A DNA stretch of 38,050 bases from a virus, in IMG/VR virus record IMGVR_UViG_3300037277_000025, positions 1 through 38,050 of that record. One strand, given 5' to 3'. Below, piece by piece: positions 1-6,272 of this stretch (position 1 is its first letter; each line of letters starts with the position of its first letter). The position numbers were made by a program, and so were the translations under genes. Under the pieces are notes generated by a model. It did no database searches, had not been told where the DNA came from, and was given only the letters and a program-made list of their open reading frames with translations.

Positions 1-55
1 TTTCTATTTTTTCTATACATTTTGTTTCTACTATTTTTTTATGATCTTTGCTCAT
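1..55 (-). CDS. Start of an unidentified protein (3' part outside window)
   Basis: The reading frame starts with ATG at 53-55 and runs off the left edge still open after 18 codons (begins MSKDHKKIVE). A good Shine-Dalgarno core, GGAG, lies seven bases upstream, which is why I call it a gene start and not a chance frame. The visible part is lysine-rich and hydrophilic. It lies just downstream of the iteron region on the same strand as the helicase at 417-2243. If the genome is circular it might be the N-terminus of the helicase cut at the right edge, but joining the two window ends directly puts a stop in frame, so some sequence would have to be missing. Confidence 0.45.
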   Translation of the reverse strand, partial: MSKDHKKIVETKCIEKIE

Positions 56-120
56 TACAATCTCCAATTTAATTGTTTAAAATTAATCATTTTGAATATA
101 TTTTTTACAAAAAGACACCT

Positions 121-158
121 TTATTTAAAAAAATAGGTCACCTTTAACGAGGTGACCT
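121..158 (-). terminator. Rho-independent terminator, leftward
   Basis: Perfect 9-bp arms AGGTCACCT (135-143) and AGGTGACCT (150-158) enclose a six-base loop. On the minus strand the hairpin is followed at once by A and seven T residues (positions 134 to 127). It would stop leftward transcription coming from the helicase gene before the gene that starts at 55. Confidence 0.55.
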
Positions 159-371
159 CAATAGGTGTCTTCTCTTATAAACCATACTGGCATTGGGTTA
201 TAAGACTAAAAAGGACACCTGGGTCACTTCGGACATCAAATTCCCTAGAGGGCACTATAGACAATATGATATATACTATCTATTACTATTTATTAAAATA
301 TATATATTATATATATAGTGTCCTAGGTGTCCTAGGTGTCCTATATCCTTTGTTTATATAGATTAAAATGC

Positions 372-397
372 AGGACACCTAAAAATATAGGTGTCCT
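372..397 (-). terminator. Hairpin after helicase gene, made from two iterons
   Basis: AGGACACCT (372-380) and AGGTGTCCT (389-397) pair over nine bases with an eight-base loop. On the minus strand a short TTTT follows three bases later. It lies about 20 bases past the stop of the helicase gene and could act as its terminator, as part of the iteron array, or both. Confidence 0.4.
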
Positions 398-416
398 ATT
401 TATTAAAACAGGTGTC

Positions 417-2243
417 CTATTTTTTTAAATAGTCTGGATAAAGTTTTCTTGGCATATAATATTTTCTTTTTTGAGCTGTAGAGCCTACGCCTTTTGTTAT
501 CTTTCTTTTTTTCAATAAAGAGGCTAATTTATTACAATCATTTCTTGTGGGTTTAGAAAAACCAAAATGTTCTAAAATTTCAGTGCAATTCATGAATGTT
601 TGGTTTAAAAAACTTTCTTCCCAATCAAAGAAGTTATCTAGTTTTTCTTCTAGTGGTTCGATAAATTCAAAAGACTCATTAGAGTTATTAAGCAATTTAA
701 GTTCATGCTCTAATAAAACAGGAGATTCGCCATTAAGCCATAAATCGTAGGCTTCTCGCCAAACCTGTTGCATATTTATACCTGAACGAGTTTTTATTGG
801 TTCTGTAACCGATATTGTCCACCAGCGTCTATTACCAGTGCTATCAACTAGAAATTTATCTTCATTAACGGTAGCTGCATATACTGTTCTTCGAATCATT
901 TTGCTATTTCTTATTGCATGAGGTCTTCTTACATCGTCAATTTCGTTTGTGATATGTGATTTTAATTTAGCAATATCGGATTTTCTGAAAGTGGCGTCAA
1001 GTTCTCCGAGTTCTACAATCCAGTATTCTGATAAAGTTAAAATATCATCTTTTTTGGAAGGATCTAATGATGTTCCTCCTTTAACGGCTTTTAATGGTTC
1101 TGGTACAAGTTCCATAATAAAAGTAGATTTATGAGTATGGCCTTCCCCTTGAATTACTAAAACGCCCTGCGCACAAAAATCGCCTTCATTAAATAATGCG
1201 GCAATTGCTGAAATCATCCAACGCTTAATAAGTAAATGTGACAATTCGTCATTAGTTGTTTTAACTAATTGACAAAATTCTTGCAGAAGTCCTTTATTTT
1301 CTAAAGGATTTTTCAAAATCCAATCTCTTACTGGGTGATATAGATTATCCCATCCTATGGCATCAAGGTGTTTATCAGCTCGGTAAATTGAAAGCCCATT
1401 AACGACGGCGAGATCTTTAACATACTCTAAAGCGGCATTTTCTTGTTCTTCATTGTAGAAGGTTCTTCCAGGAACTTGAACGTCTCTTACGCGTTTCATC
1501 ATATTCCATCGAACAGTAATATTAAAATTTTTTATTAAGTGTCTATAATTGTTTGCTGTATCTAAGGGTTTTTTATTAGTTCCTTTATTAAGATCAGGAT
1601 AAGAACTGATTAAAAACTCTTTATTTTCCTTGAAGGAATCATTAATCATTTTCTTAAGTAAGGACAACTCAGAACTATCTGATTCGGTATTGAAGTCTGC
1701 TAAATCCCATTTTGGTTCCACATTTAATGAAGTAGGATCTATTAAACCTATTGTTCCAGTTAACCACTGCAACTGTTCTTTAATATCAGCCATAGCCTCA
1801 AAACCTGCTAAATCATTATCAGGCCACAAACAGACATTTCTATTTTTTAAATGGGTTAAATCCATTTTGTTAGCTACTTTAGCACCACCCATCCAACTAA
1901 TAACAACATATTCTGGAAATAATTCCTGAGCTTTGTCAGCTGTTTTTTCACCTTCAACTATTAAAACTAATTTACTTGGATTTTTTAATAGCTCTTTAAG
2001 ATTATAAATAGGTCTTGTTTTATATGGATATTCGCATTTTAATGTATCTTTTTTTAATATAAAGGGTCTAAATTCTTTGCTTGCTTCTTCAATTAATGAA
2101 GCGTATCTCACATTTAAGCAATGAAAAGAACCATCCGCATTTAAATACTCCCAGCAACCCTCAAATTCTCCTAAAATCAATTCCCCATTTTTAGTTCTAT
2201 AATTCTCAAAAGTTGCCCTTTGTTCTTTGTTTGGTATAATCAT
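417..2243 (-). CDS. TOPRIM primase / VapE-family helicase, module 1
   Basis: A 608-residue replication protein. The N-terminal half contains a TOPRIM-like primase core: a hydrophobic strand ending in VEGEK (E97) and a DND triad at 142-144. The C-terminal half from about residue 300 is a virulence-associated-E (VapE) type ATPase with a P-loop at 366-373, an acidic strand at 408-414 (WIVELGE), arginine and lysine positions near 420-430 and the family signature TGNRRWW at 469-475. Such proteins prime and unwind at phage or satellite origins. The P-loop reads GEGHTHKS, so histidine replaces the usual glycine before the lysine. The start overlaps the stop of the 52-residue gene upstream (ATGA), implying translational coupling. 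A second copy of the VapE half lies at 36893-38050. Confidence 0.88.
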   Translation of the reverse strand: MIIPNKEQRATFENYRTKNGELILGEFEGCWEYLNADGSFHCLNVRYASLIEEASKEFRPFILKKDTLKCEYPYKTRPIYNLKELLKNPSKLVLIVEGEKTADKAQELFPEYVVISWMGGAKVANKMDLTHLKNRNVCLWPDNDLAGFEAMADIKEQLQWLTGTIGLIDPTSLNVEPKWDLADFNTESDSSELSLLKKMINDSFKENKEFLISSYPDLNKGTNKKPLDTANNYRHLIKNFNITVRWNMMKRVRDVQVPGRTFYNEEQENAALEYVKDLAVVNGLSIYRADKHLDAIGWDNLYHPVRDWILKNPLENKGLLQEFCQLVKTTNDELSHLLIKRWMISAIAALFNEGDFCAQGVLVIQGEGHTHKSTFIMELVPEPLKAVKGGTSLDPSKKDDILTLSEYWIVELGELDATFRKSDIAKLKSHITNEIDDVRRPHAIRNSKMIRRTVYAATVNEDKFLVDSTGNRRWWTISVTEPIKTRSGINMQQVWREAYDLWLNGESPVLLEHELKLLNNSNESFEFIEPLEEKLDNFFDWEESFLNQTFMNCTEILEHFGFSKPTRNDCNKLASLLKKRKITKGVGSTAQKRKYYMPRKLYPDYLKK

Positions 2244-2398
2244 AGTGCAAACTCCTGTGGTAGATACTGATAAATGTCTCCTGTTTGTATAAAGTTAATA
2301 GCTATCAATAACCTATAAACTTTATTTTCCGTGGTGCTTTCCAGCTCCAGATTTGCTTGCAACCATTTCTGGAGCACCCCTTGCTCAAACTTACTCAT
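2240..2398 (-). CDS. Small protein coupled to the helicase
   Basis: A 52-residue frame (begins MSKFEQGVLQ, ends LPQEFAL) with AGGAG six bases before its ATG. Its stop overlaps the helicase start by four bases (ATGA), so the two are probably translated together. It is mostly helical and hydrophilic with no membrane segment and no recognised domain. The position next to a VapE helicase suggests a replication accessory or loader role, but nothing in the sequence proves it. Confidence 0.65.
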   Translation of the reverse strand: MSKFEQGVLQKWLQANLELESTTENKVYRLLIAINFIQTGDIYQYLPQEFAL

Positions 2399-2637
2399 AA
2401 TTCACTCCTGTAAATGTCATTTTTTGAAAATAATAAAATACCTTAGCCAGCATACAGCTAAAAAGCACTTGTCGTCATGGGATAACTTTGTTAAAATCCT
2501 GTGCATATAACTGCCTTCTGCTATAAGGTTGTTATAGTCATCGAGCTACGCTCAATGGCCTTTCGGTGCTAGTAACACCTAAGGCCATACTCTACTTAAA
2601 ATATTTAATTAAAACAATTACCTTATACTAAATACCG
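2399..2637. other. Structured non-coding spacer before the helicase pair
   Basis: This 239-base gap inside the leftward operon has no convincing frame. It holds two hairpins: CTATAA (2521-2526) with TTATAG (2532-2537), and a two-part stem ATGGCCTT (2555-2562) / AAGGCCAT (2581-2588) with inner GGTG (2565-2568) / CACC (2576-2579). The rest is AT-rich. It could be a leader RNA, an attenuator or an RNA-processing site controlling the helicase mRNA. Confidence 0.4.
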
Positions 2638-2856
2638 CTAAATCTCATATACAAAAATACCTGGTGGGTTTACATCCAAAGAATCATTATCATAATCTTG
2701 AGAGTAGCTAGCCGGGATAGTGTTGCTAATAACAGTAACTTGCTTATTAATATTATTAACTAATTGAATAATCACCCAAGCAAGTAATAACGCCATTAAA
2801 ACGCCAAATAAGCTCAAGGTTTTAATTATAACTCGTAACCCTTGGAGTCTAGTCAT
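2638..2856 (-). CDS. Small single-pass membrane protein
   Basis: A 72-residue protein starting MTRLQGLRV. One long hydrophobic segment covers about residues 9-35 (contains LSLFGVLMALLLAWV), followed by a polar tail ending in FVYEI. I chose the ATG at 2854-2856, which overlaps the upstream stop by eight bases; a longer version would need GTG and a long overlap. Early small membrane proteins of phages often act in superinfection exclusion, and holin is another possibility, but it lies in the early operon far from the endolysin. Function unknown. Confidence 0.6.
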   Translation of the reverse strand: MTRLQGLRVIIKTLSLFGVLMALLLAWVIIQLVNNINKQVTVISNTIPASYSQDYDNDSLDVNPPGIFVYEI

Positions 2857-3169
2857 ACTTTGAGAAGTCCTTGTATAGTGCGTAATTGGCTCGTTTAAAC
2901 TCACGTCTTGGTATTTTTAATTGGCAGTTAATGCACTTGTAACTTATGCCATACCCTAAGATGCTGGTGTGTACTTCCCATATATGTACTGGGTTGTAGA
3001 TTTTGCCGTGATGGGTTGTTGTTATGCATTTCCAGGTCATTGTATTATCTCTAATTCCGGTTTTTTCTTGTCCAAATTTTACATAATGATTGTGACAATA
3101 TCCTTTTGCTAGATGCATTTTATTACACCCATCTATGCTACAATTCCACCTTTCTCTTTTCCTAGCCAT
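2849..3169 (-). CDS. Small zinc-binding protein
   Basis: 106 residues. Residues 10-28 have the pattern C-x4-C, GYC, x2-H, giving three cysteines and one histidine for one zinc ion. The same module occurs twice at the N-terminus of the HNH endonuclease at 5061-5627. A second knuckle, CINC, lies near residues 79-82. No HNH catalytic motif follows. The start has AAGGTG eight bases upstream. Zinc modules of this type probably bind nucleic acid. It may be a remnant or relative of a homing endonuclease, or a small regulator; I cannot tell which. Confidence 0.65.
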   Translation of the reverse strand: MARKRERWNCSIDGCNKMHLAKGYCHNHYVKFGQEKTGIRDNTMTWKCITTTHHGKIYNPVHIWEVHTSILGYGISYKCINCQLKIPRREFKRANYALYKDFSKYD

Positions 3170-3199
3170 TGAAATTCACCTTTAGCTTTTCATAGTCAA

Positions 3200-3352
3200 T
3201 CATTTCTCCAATTCCTTCAAAATATCATCAATTTTATGGCAAGCCTGATGAAATGTAGACGATGCCTCTTCTTGGCTAGTTGCATTATGAGCACCGTGTA
3301 AAAATGCATGAAGCTTTTCTAGTTCGTGTTTGATTTTGTGTAAGTCAATCAT
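3200..3352 (-). CDS. Small helical protein
   Basis: A 50-residue frame (begins MIDLHKIKHE, ends DILKELEK) preceded by AAGGA nine bases before ATG. It is rich in histidine and glutamate and looks like a helical hairpin. It belongs to the leftward early operon. A 13-codon frame overlaps its stop (ATGA) and ends within the start of the zinc protein, which may couple the two. No family recognised. Confidence 0.55.
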   Translation of the reverse strand: MIDLHKIKHELEKLHAFLHGAHNATSQEEASSTFHQACHKIDDILKELEK

Positions 3353-3387
3353 TATTTATTTCCTTAAGTTCTTTTGTTTTACTTCAA

Positions 3388-3579
3388 TCATCTCCTAACC
3401 TCATCCTTCAAAGCCAATAAACACTCAGCTAGAACACGAAAGGCTCTAGGGCTACAAATTGGATCGTAATTAACATTATCCAATAGCTCCTGTAACCGCA
3501 CAAAAGCCCTATCACAAGCACATGATTCATGCTTTAACTTATATGCCCGCAACTCCTGCAACTCTTCCTCAAACGTCAT
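3388..3579 (-). CDS. Small helical early protein
   Basis: 63 residues, beginning MTFEEELQEL, predicted helical, with three cysteines. No known family. Its ribosome binding site (AAGGA at 3590-3586) sits inside a sequence that matches the CsrA consensus at 11 of 12 positions, and the upstream Cro-like gene ends at the same place, so its translation may be under CsrA control. Confidence 0.65.
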   Translation of the reverse strand: MTFEEELQELRAYKLKHESCACDRAFVRLQELLDNVNYDPICSPRAFRVLAECLLALKDEVRR

Positions 3580-3582
3580 TAC

Positions 3583-3594
3583 TCATCCTTGTAC
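3583..3594 (-). promoter_or_regulatory. Near-perfect CsrA binding sequence over a Shine-Dalgarno site
   Basis: On the minus strand the bases read GTACAAGGATGA. The SELEX consensus for E. coli CsrA is RUACARGGAUGU, so 11 of 12 positions match. The AAGGA within it is the ribosome binding site of the gene starting at 3579, and the same bases encode the last residues and stop of the Cro-like gene. CsrA bound here would block ribosome entry. Confidence 0.6.
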
Positions 3595-3789
3595 AGTCAA
3601 ACTCACAGCTAAATCATCTAAACTAGCCTTCAATCGTCCTTGGGTTAACTTCTCTAATGCTATCTGTGTCTTTATAGGCACATACCCTTTAGCTAACCAG
3701 TTTCTATAAGAGTTATGGTGCATCCCCGTTTTCTTATAAAAACCATACGGCTGTTCGCCGAATTCTTTCTTTATATCGTCTAATGTCAT
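3583..3789 (-). CDS. Cro-like transcription regulator
   Basis: 68 residues from the ATG at 3787-3789. The pattern around residues 20-55 (YKKTGMHHNSYRNWLAKG, then VPIK, LEKLT and GRLK) resembles P22-type Cro and related antirepressors, with a helix-turn-helix formed by the TGM..NSYRNW region. Longer upstream starts would run into the divergent promoter. It is the first gene of the leftward operon and faces the recombination operon, the usual place for cro. It probably binds the palindrome at 3831-3847 and by inference its near copy at 32024-32040. No CI partner is visible in the window. Confidence 0.75.
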   Translation of the reverse strand: MTLDDIKKEFGEQPYGFYKKTGMHHNSYRNWLAKGYVPIKTQIALEKLTQGRLKASLDDLAVSLTVQG

Positions 3790-3906
3790 TGTGTCCTCGC
3801 TTGTTATTATTTGATTATAAACTATTGACTTGATAATTGGAATATCATAAACTTGTGTTTCGGTAATTAGACCGGTGCACATAAGCACGAATATTTGGAG
3901 AACAAC
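3790..3906. promoter_or_regulatory. Divergent early promoters
   Basis: Rightward: TTGACT (3825-3830), 17-bp spacer, TAAACT (3848-3853). Leftward: a perfect -10 TATAAT (complement of 3814-3819) with a weak -35 at 3837-3842. The two promoters overlap, so one bound protein could switch both. The rightward spacer is exactly the palindrome listed separately. Confidence 0.6.
3831..3847. promoter_or_regulatory. Operator palindrome, copy 1
   Basis: TGATAATTGGAATATCA is an imperfect 17-bp palindrome with arms TGATA / TATCA. It fills the spacer of the rightward promoter and overlaps the -35 of the leftward one. A copy with 15 of 17 bases identical lies at 32024-32040 in the other early promoter. Confidence 0.65.
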
Positions 3907-4395
3907 ATGTACGCAATGACAGACAGCAGTTTTAAAACCCAGCTAGATTACCTTGACGAGAAACCAAAAGTGGAACTTATGCTTGAAGACCTGCAAGAAG
4001 TAAACCTTAGAATAGCTAATTTACAGGCTAAAAAAGACGCCATCATATGGAAGATTTTAGATGAGCTTAAATCTTTAGAATATCATATTGATGATGGCAA
4101 GAAAGTAATAACCAATGTAAGTCACGAAGGCCAAAAAACCGTTGTTATTGGAAAATTTAAAGCCACAGTTACAACAGCTGTTGACTGGAAAATTGATATT
4201 AACGAGTATCTTGTGCAATCACGCAATCTTTCCCCTGAGTTTAACCCTGTGAAGTCTGAAGTTAAATATTCAGTTAATAGCCGTAAGCTCGCAGACTTAC
4301 AACAATACGGTTCAGATGCTGACAAGTTAGCTGCAAATAGCTTTTTGATTAAGCGGTTTGCTAATCCTTCTATTAAACTTGTTCCAAACGCATAA
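3907..4395 (+). CDS. Unknown protein of the recombination operon
   Basis: 162 residues from the ATG at 3907, which has GGAG six bases upstream; an in-frame TTG at 3895 lies before that Shine-Dalgarno core and is unlikely. Residues about 15-45 form a charged helix, probably a coiled coil (LEDLQEVNLRIANLQAKK), followed by a domain with several beta-strands. No family recognised. It is the first gene of an operon holding a Sak4-like ATPase, an SSB and a nuclease, which suggests a role in recombination or in protecting phage DNA. Confidence 0.7.
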   Translation: MYAMTDSSFKTQLDYLDEKPKVELMLEDLQEVNLRIANLQAKKDAIIWKILDELKSLEYHIDDGKKVITNVSHEGQKTVVIGKFKATVTTAVDWKIDINEYLVQSRNLSPEFNPVKSEVKYSVNSRKLADLQQYGSDADKLAANSFLIKRFANPSIKLVPNA

Positions 4396-4406
4396 GGGGT
4401 AGGATT

Positions 4407-5060
4407 ATGTCGAATAGTGTACTTATACTAGGTGAAAGTGGAACTGGAAAATCCAGTTCCCTTCGAAATCTAGATTCTACAACTACTTATGTTCTTAATG
4501 TTTTAGATAAACCCTTACCTTTTAAAAAATCAAAGAAAAAATATAATACCGAATTAAAAAACTATTATGCTACTGATGATTATTTAAAAATTATTGAGGT
4601 TATAAAAGGGATTAATCAGCATAGACCTGATATTAAAACGCTAATTATTGATGACTTCCAATATATTATGGCTAGTGAGTTTATGAACAGAGCGCTGGAG
4701 CGTGGTTACGATAAATTCTCAGAAATGGCAAATCATGTATGGACTATTATAAGAACTCTTATAAAAACAAGAGATGACTTGTACACTTTTGTTTTATGTC
4801 ATAGTGATATAGATTCTCAAGGTAAATCAAAAATTAAAACAATAGGCAAGCTCCTAGATGAAAAAATCACGCTTGAGGGAATGTTTACTAATGTCTTGCA
4901 TACTCAGATACTAGATGGCAAATATGTGTTTTTAACCCAGGGAGACGCACAGCATCTTGCTAAATCTCCTGCTGGTATGTTTTCACAAGCAATTATTGAT
5001 AATGATCTCAAATTAGTCTTGGACTGTATGTATGAATACAATAACGATGAGGAAGAATAA
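4407..5060 (+). CDS. P-loop ATPase, Sak4-like recombinase
   Basis: 217 residues. Walker A is GESGTGKS at residues 9-16, Walker B is TLIIDD ending at 82-83. The short RecA/AAA core, with no other domains, next to a DUF669-like SSB and a RecB/Cas4-like nuclease, is the arrangement of phage Sak4 single-strand annealing ATPases, which anneal or exchange strands in phage recombination. The acidic tail ends in NDDEEE style residues. It is followed directly by the HNH gene (stop TAA at 5058-5060, ATG at 5061), probably a later insertion into a Sak4-SSB pair. Confidence 0.82.
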   Translation: MSNSVLILGESGTGKSSSLRNLDSTTTYVLNVLDKPLPFKKSKKKYNTELKNYYATDDYLKIIEVIKGINQHRPDIKTLIIDDFQYIMASEFMNRALERGYDKFSEMANHVWTIIRTLIKTRDDLYTFVLCHSDIDSQGKSKIKTIGKLLDEKITLEGMFTNVLHTQILDGKYVFLTQGDAQHLAKSPAGMFSQAIIDNDLKLVLDCMYEYNNDEEE

Positions 5061-5627
5061 ATGCGGATTTGTTCTGTCGAAGGTTGCGAAGAAAAACATA
5101 GAACTAAAGGCTTTTGTATTTATCATTACGATAGATTTAGAAATGGTTTAACTTTGGAGGCTCGAGGCCCACGATTTGCTAAAGGACAAAAATGCATACA
5201 CGAAGATTGTGATTCAATTTATATAGCAAAAGGATATTGTGATCGTCATTATAGAATGATTAAGAAACAAGGTAAAATTATTAAAAGCATTTATGATATG
5301 AGCGAATTCGAAAGATTTAATACTTTTGTTTCATATAACAAAGATAATGGCTGCATAGAATGGATAAGAAGTATTGATGAATGGGGGTATGGTCAATTTA
5401 GAAGCACATCAAAAAAGAAAATTGTTCGGGCGCATAGATTTATTTATGAGCATCATTATGGCGCAATTCCTCCAGATTTAATAATTTGCCATAAATGTGA
5501 CAATCCAAGATGTGTAAATATTTCACATTTATTTTGCGGAACTCATCAAGATAATAGCGATGATAAGATAAGAAAGGGAAGACATTTACTTCATAAAAAT
5601 AGATTAATAGGAGAAAATAATTTATGA
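5061..5627 (+). CDS. HNH homing endonuclease with two zinc modules
   Basis: 188 residues. Two tandem zinc modules (C4, C9, C19, H22, and a second near residues 45-65), then an HNH_3 type nuclease around residues 85-170: conserved AHRF, GAIPP, CHKCDNPRC and NISHL. Such enzymes nick or cut DNA and often spread by homing. In relatives the chain usually continues after GEN into a DNA-binding segment; here it stops at GENNL, and its TGA overlaps the ATG of the next gene (5624). It is inserted between the ATPase and SSB genes and supplies the GGAG used by the SSB. Confidence 0.85.
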   Translation: MRICSVEGCEEKHRTKGFCIYHYDRFRNGLTLEARGPRFAKGQKCIHEDCDSIYIAKGYCDRHYRMIKKQGKIIKSIYDMSEFERFNTFVSYNKDNGCIEWIRSIDEWGYGQFRSTSKKKIVRAHRFIYEHHYGAIPPDLIICHKCDNPRCVNISHLFCGTHQDNSDDKIRKGRHLLHKNRLIGENNL

Positions 5628-6181
5628 CAGGCTCATACTGGGATAACGTAAGCGGAACCGCACAAGATGCTTTTTCTAAAAGCTTTGTGGAAGTATTGCC
5701 GCAAGGAACTAAAGCACAAGCCAAGATATTAAGTTGTAAAAATGAGTCGTTCAAAATAGGTGATGGCGTGCAAATTGAATGGGAACTTATTGATGGCGAG
5801 TTCGCAAAGCAGCATATTTTCCAAAAGCTTTACACCCATGACGCAAAAGAAGAAAAAGCAATTAAAGCGCGTAATATGCTTAAGCTTTTATTCACAATGT
5901 TTCACGTGAAACCTAAAGATAACAATCCTCCTGATAACGAGGTTTTGGCTTTATTAGTGGGTAAATGCGCAGGACTAAAGATTAATGAATGGTCTATGCC
6001 AAGAGATGACGGCTCAGTAGGCCATGGTAATACTATTGCTGAAATACATCCTGTCGCTGGATTTGTTTCTGAGACCGGCAAGTATCGTGATTTTAAAGTT
6101 GTTCCTAGAGGTGTTGAATCAGCACTCACAAGACACCCAAGAGGAACACATGCTGAGTTAGATGATGATGTCCCCTTCTAA
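5624..6181 (+). CDS. DUF669-like single-stranded DNA-binding protein
   Basis: 185 residues. The middle (about 25-120) fits the phage DUF669 family: short beta-strands with IEWEL followed by helical KARNMLKLLF. The C-terminus is DDDVPF, the acidic tip by which bacterial SSBs recruit partner proteins; this is the strongest clue. Its place between a Sak4-like ATPase and a RecB/Cas4-like nuclease agrees. Translation is coupled to the HNH gene by a four-base overlap. It should coat single-stranded DNA and load the annealing ATPase. Confidence 0.82.
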   Translation: MTGSYWDNVSGTAQDAFSKSFVEVLPQGTKAQAKILSCKNESFKIGDGVQIEWELIDGEFAKQHIFQKLYTHDAKEEKAIKARNMLKLLFTMFHVKPKDNNPPDNEVLALLVGKCAGLKINEWSMPRDDGSVGHGNTIAEIHPVAGFVSETGKYRDFKVVPRGVESALTRHPRGTHAELDDDVPF

Positions 6182-6209
6182 AATGGTACTCATCATAATA
6201 CTAAGAACA

Positions 6210-6256
6210 TGACCCCAAAGGCAGATAGTGCAATGATTTAGGAGCCTGCGGGGTCA
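6210..6256 (+). other. Hairpin in front of the nuclease gene
   Basis: TGACCCC (6210-6216) pairs with GGGGTCA (6250-6256), and inner AGGC (6219-6222) pairs with GCCT (6244-6247). It lies in the 91-base gap between the SSB and nuclease genes, with no T-run after it. It may modulate read-through or mRNA stability for the nuclease, whose own AAGGA follows closely. Confidence 0.45.
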
Positions 6257-6272
6257 CCAATAAGGATTAAAC

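Larger units (their letters stand above)
60..416. repeat. Iteron array in AT-rich DNA, origin-like
   Basis: No gene is supported in these 357 bases. A 9-mer, AGGTGTCCT, or its complement AGGACACCT, recurs at 212-220, 325-333, 334-342, 372-380, 389-397 and 410-418, with shorter forms at 113-120, 163-170 and 318-324. Three copies are head to tail (318-342) and the pair at 372-397 forms an inverted repeat. Bases 255-320 are almost pure A/T, as in a DNA unwinding element. Iterons beside an AT-rich tract downstream of a primase/helicase gene are typical of replication origins; they could also be binding sites for a regulator. Confidence 0.6.

Noticed and set aside
152-361. 69-codon plus-strand frame in the left iteron region
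   Set aside because: No ribosome binding site, low-complexity tyrosine/isoleucine translation of AT repeats, and it is explained by the iterons.
3162-3203. 13-codon frame between two early genes
   Set aside because: Overlaps both neighbours and is too short to support as a protein; at most a coupling peptide.
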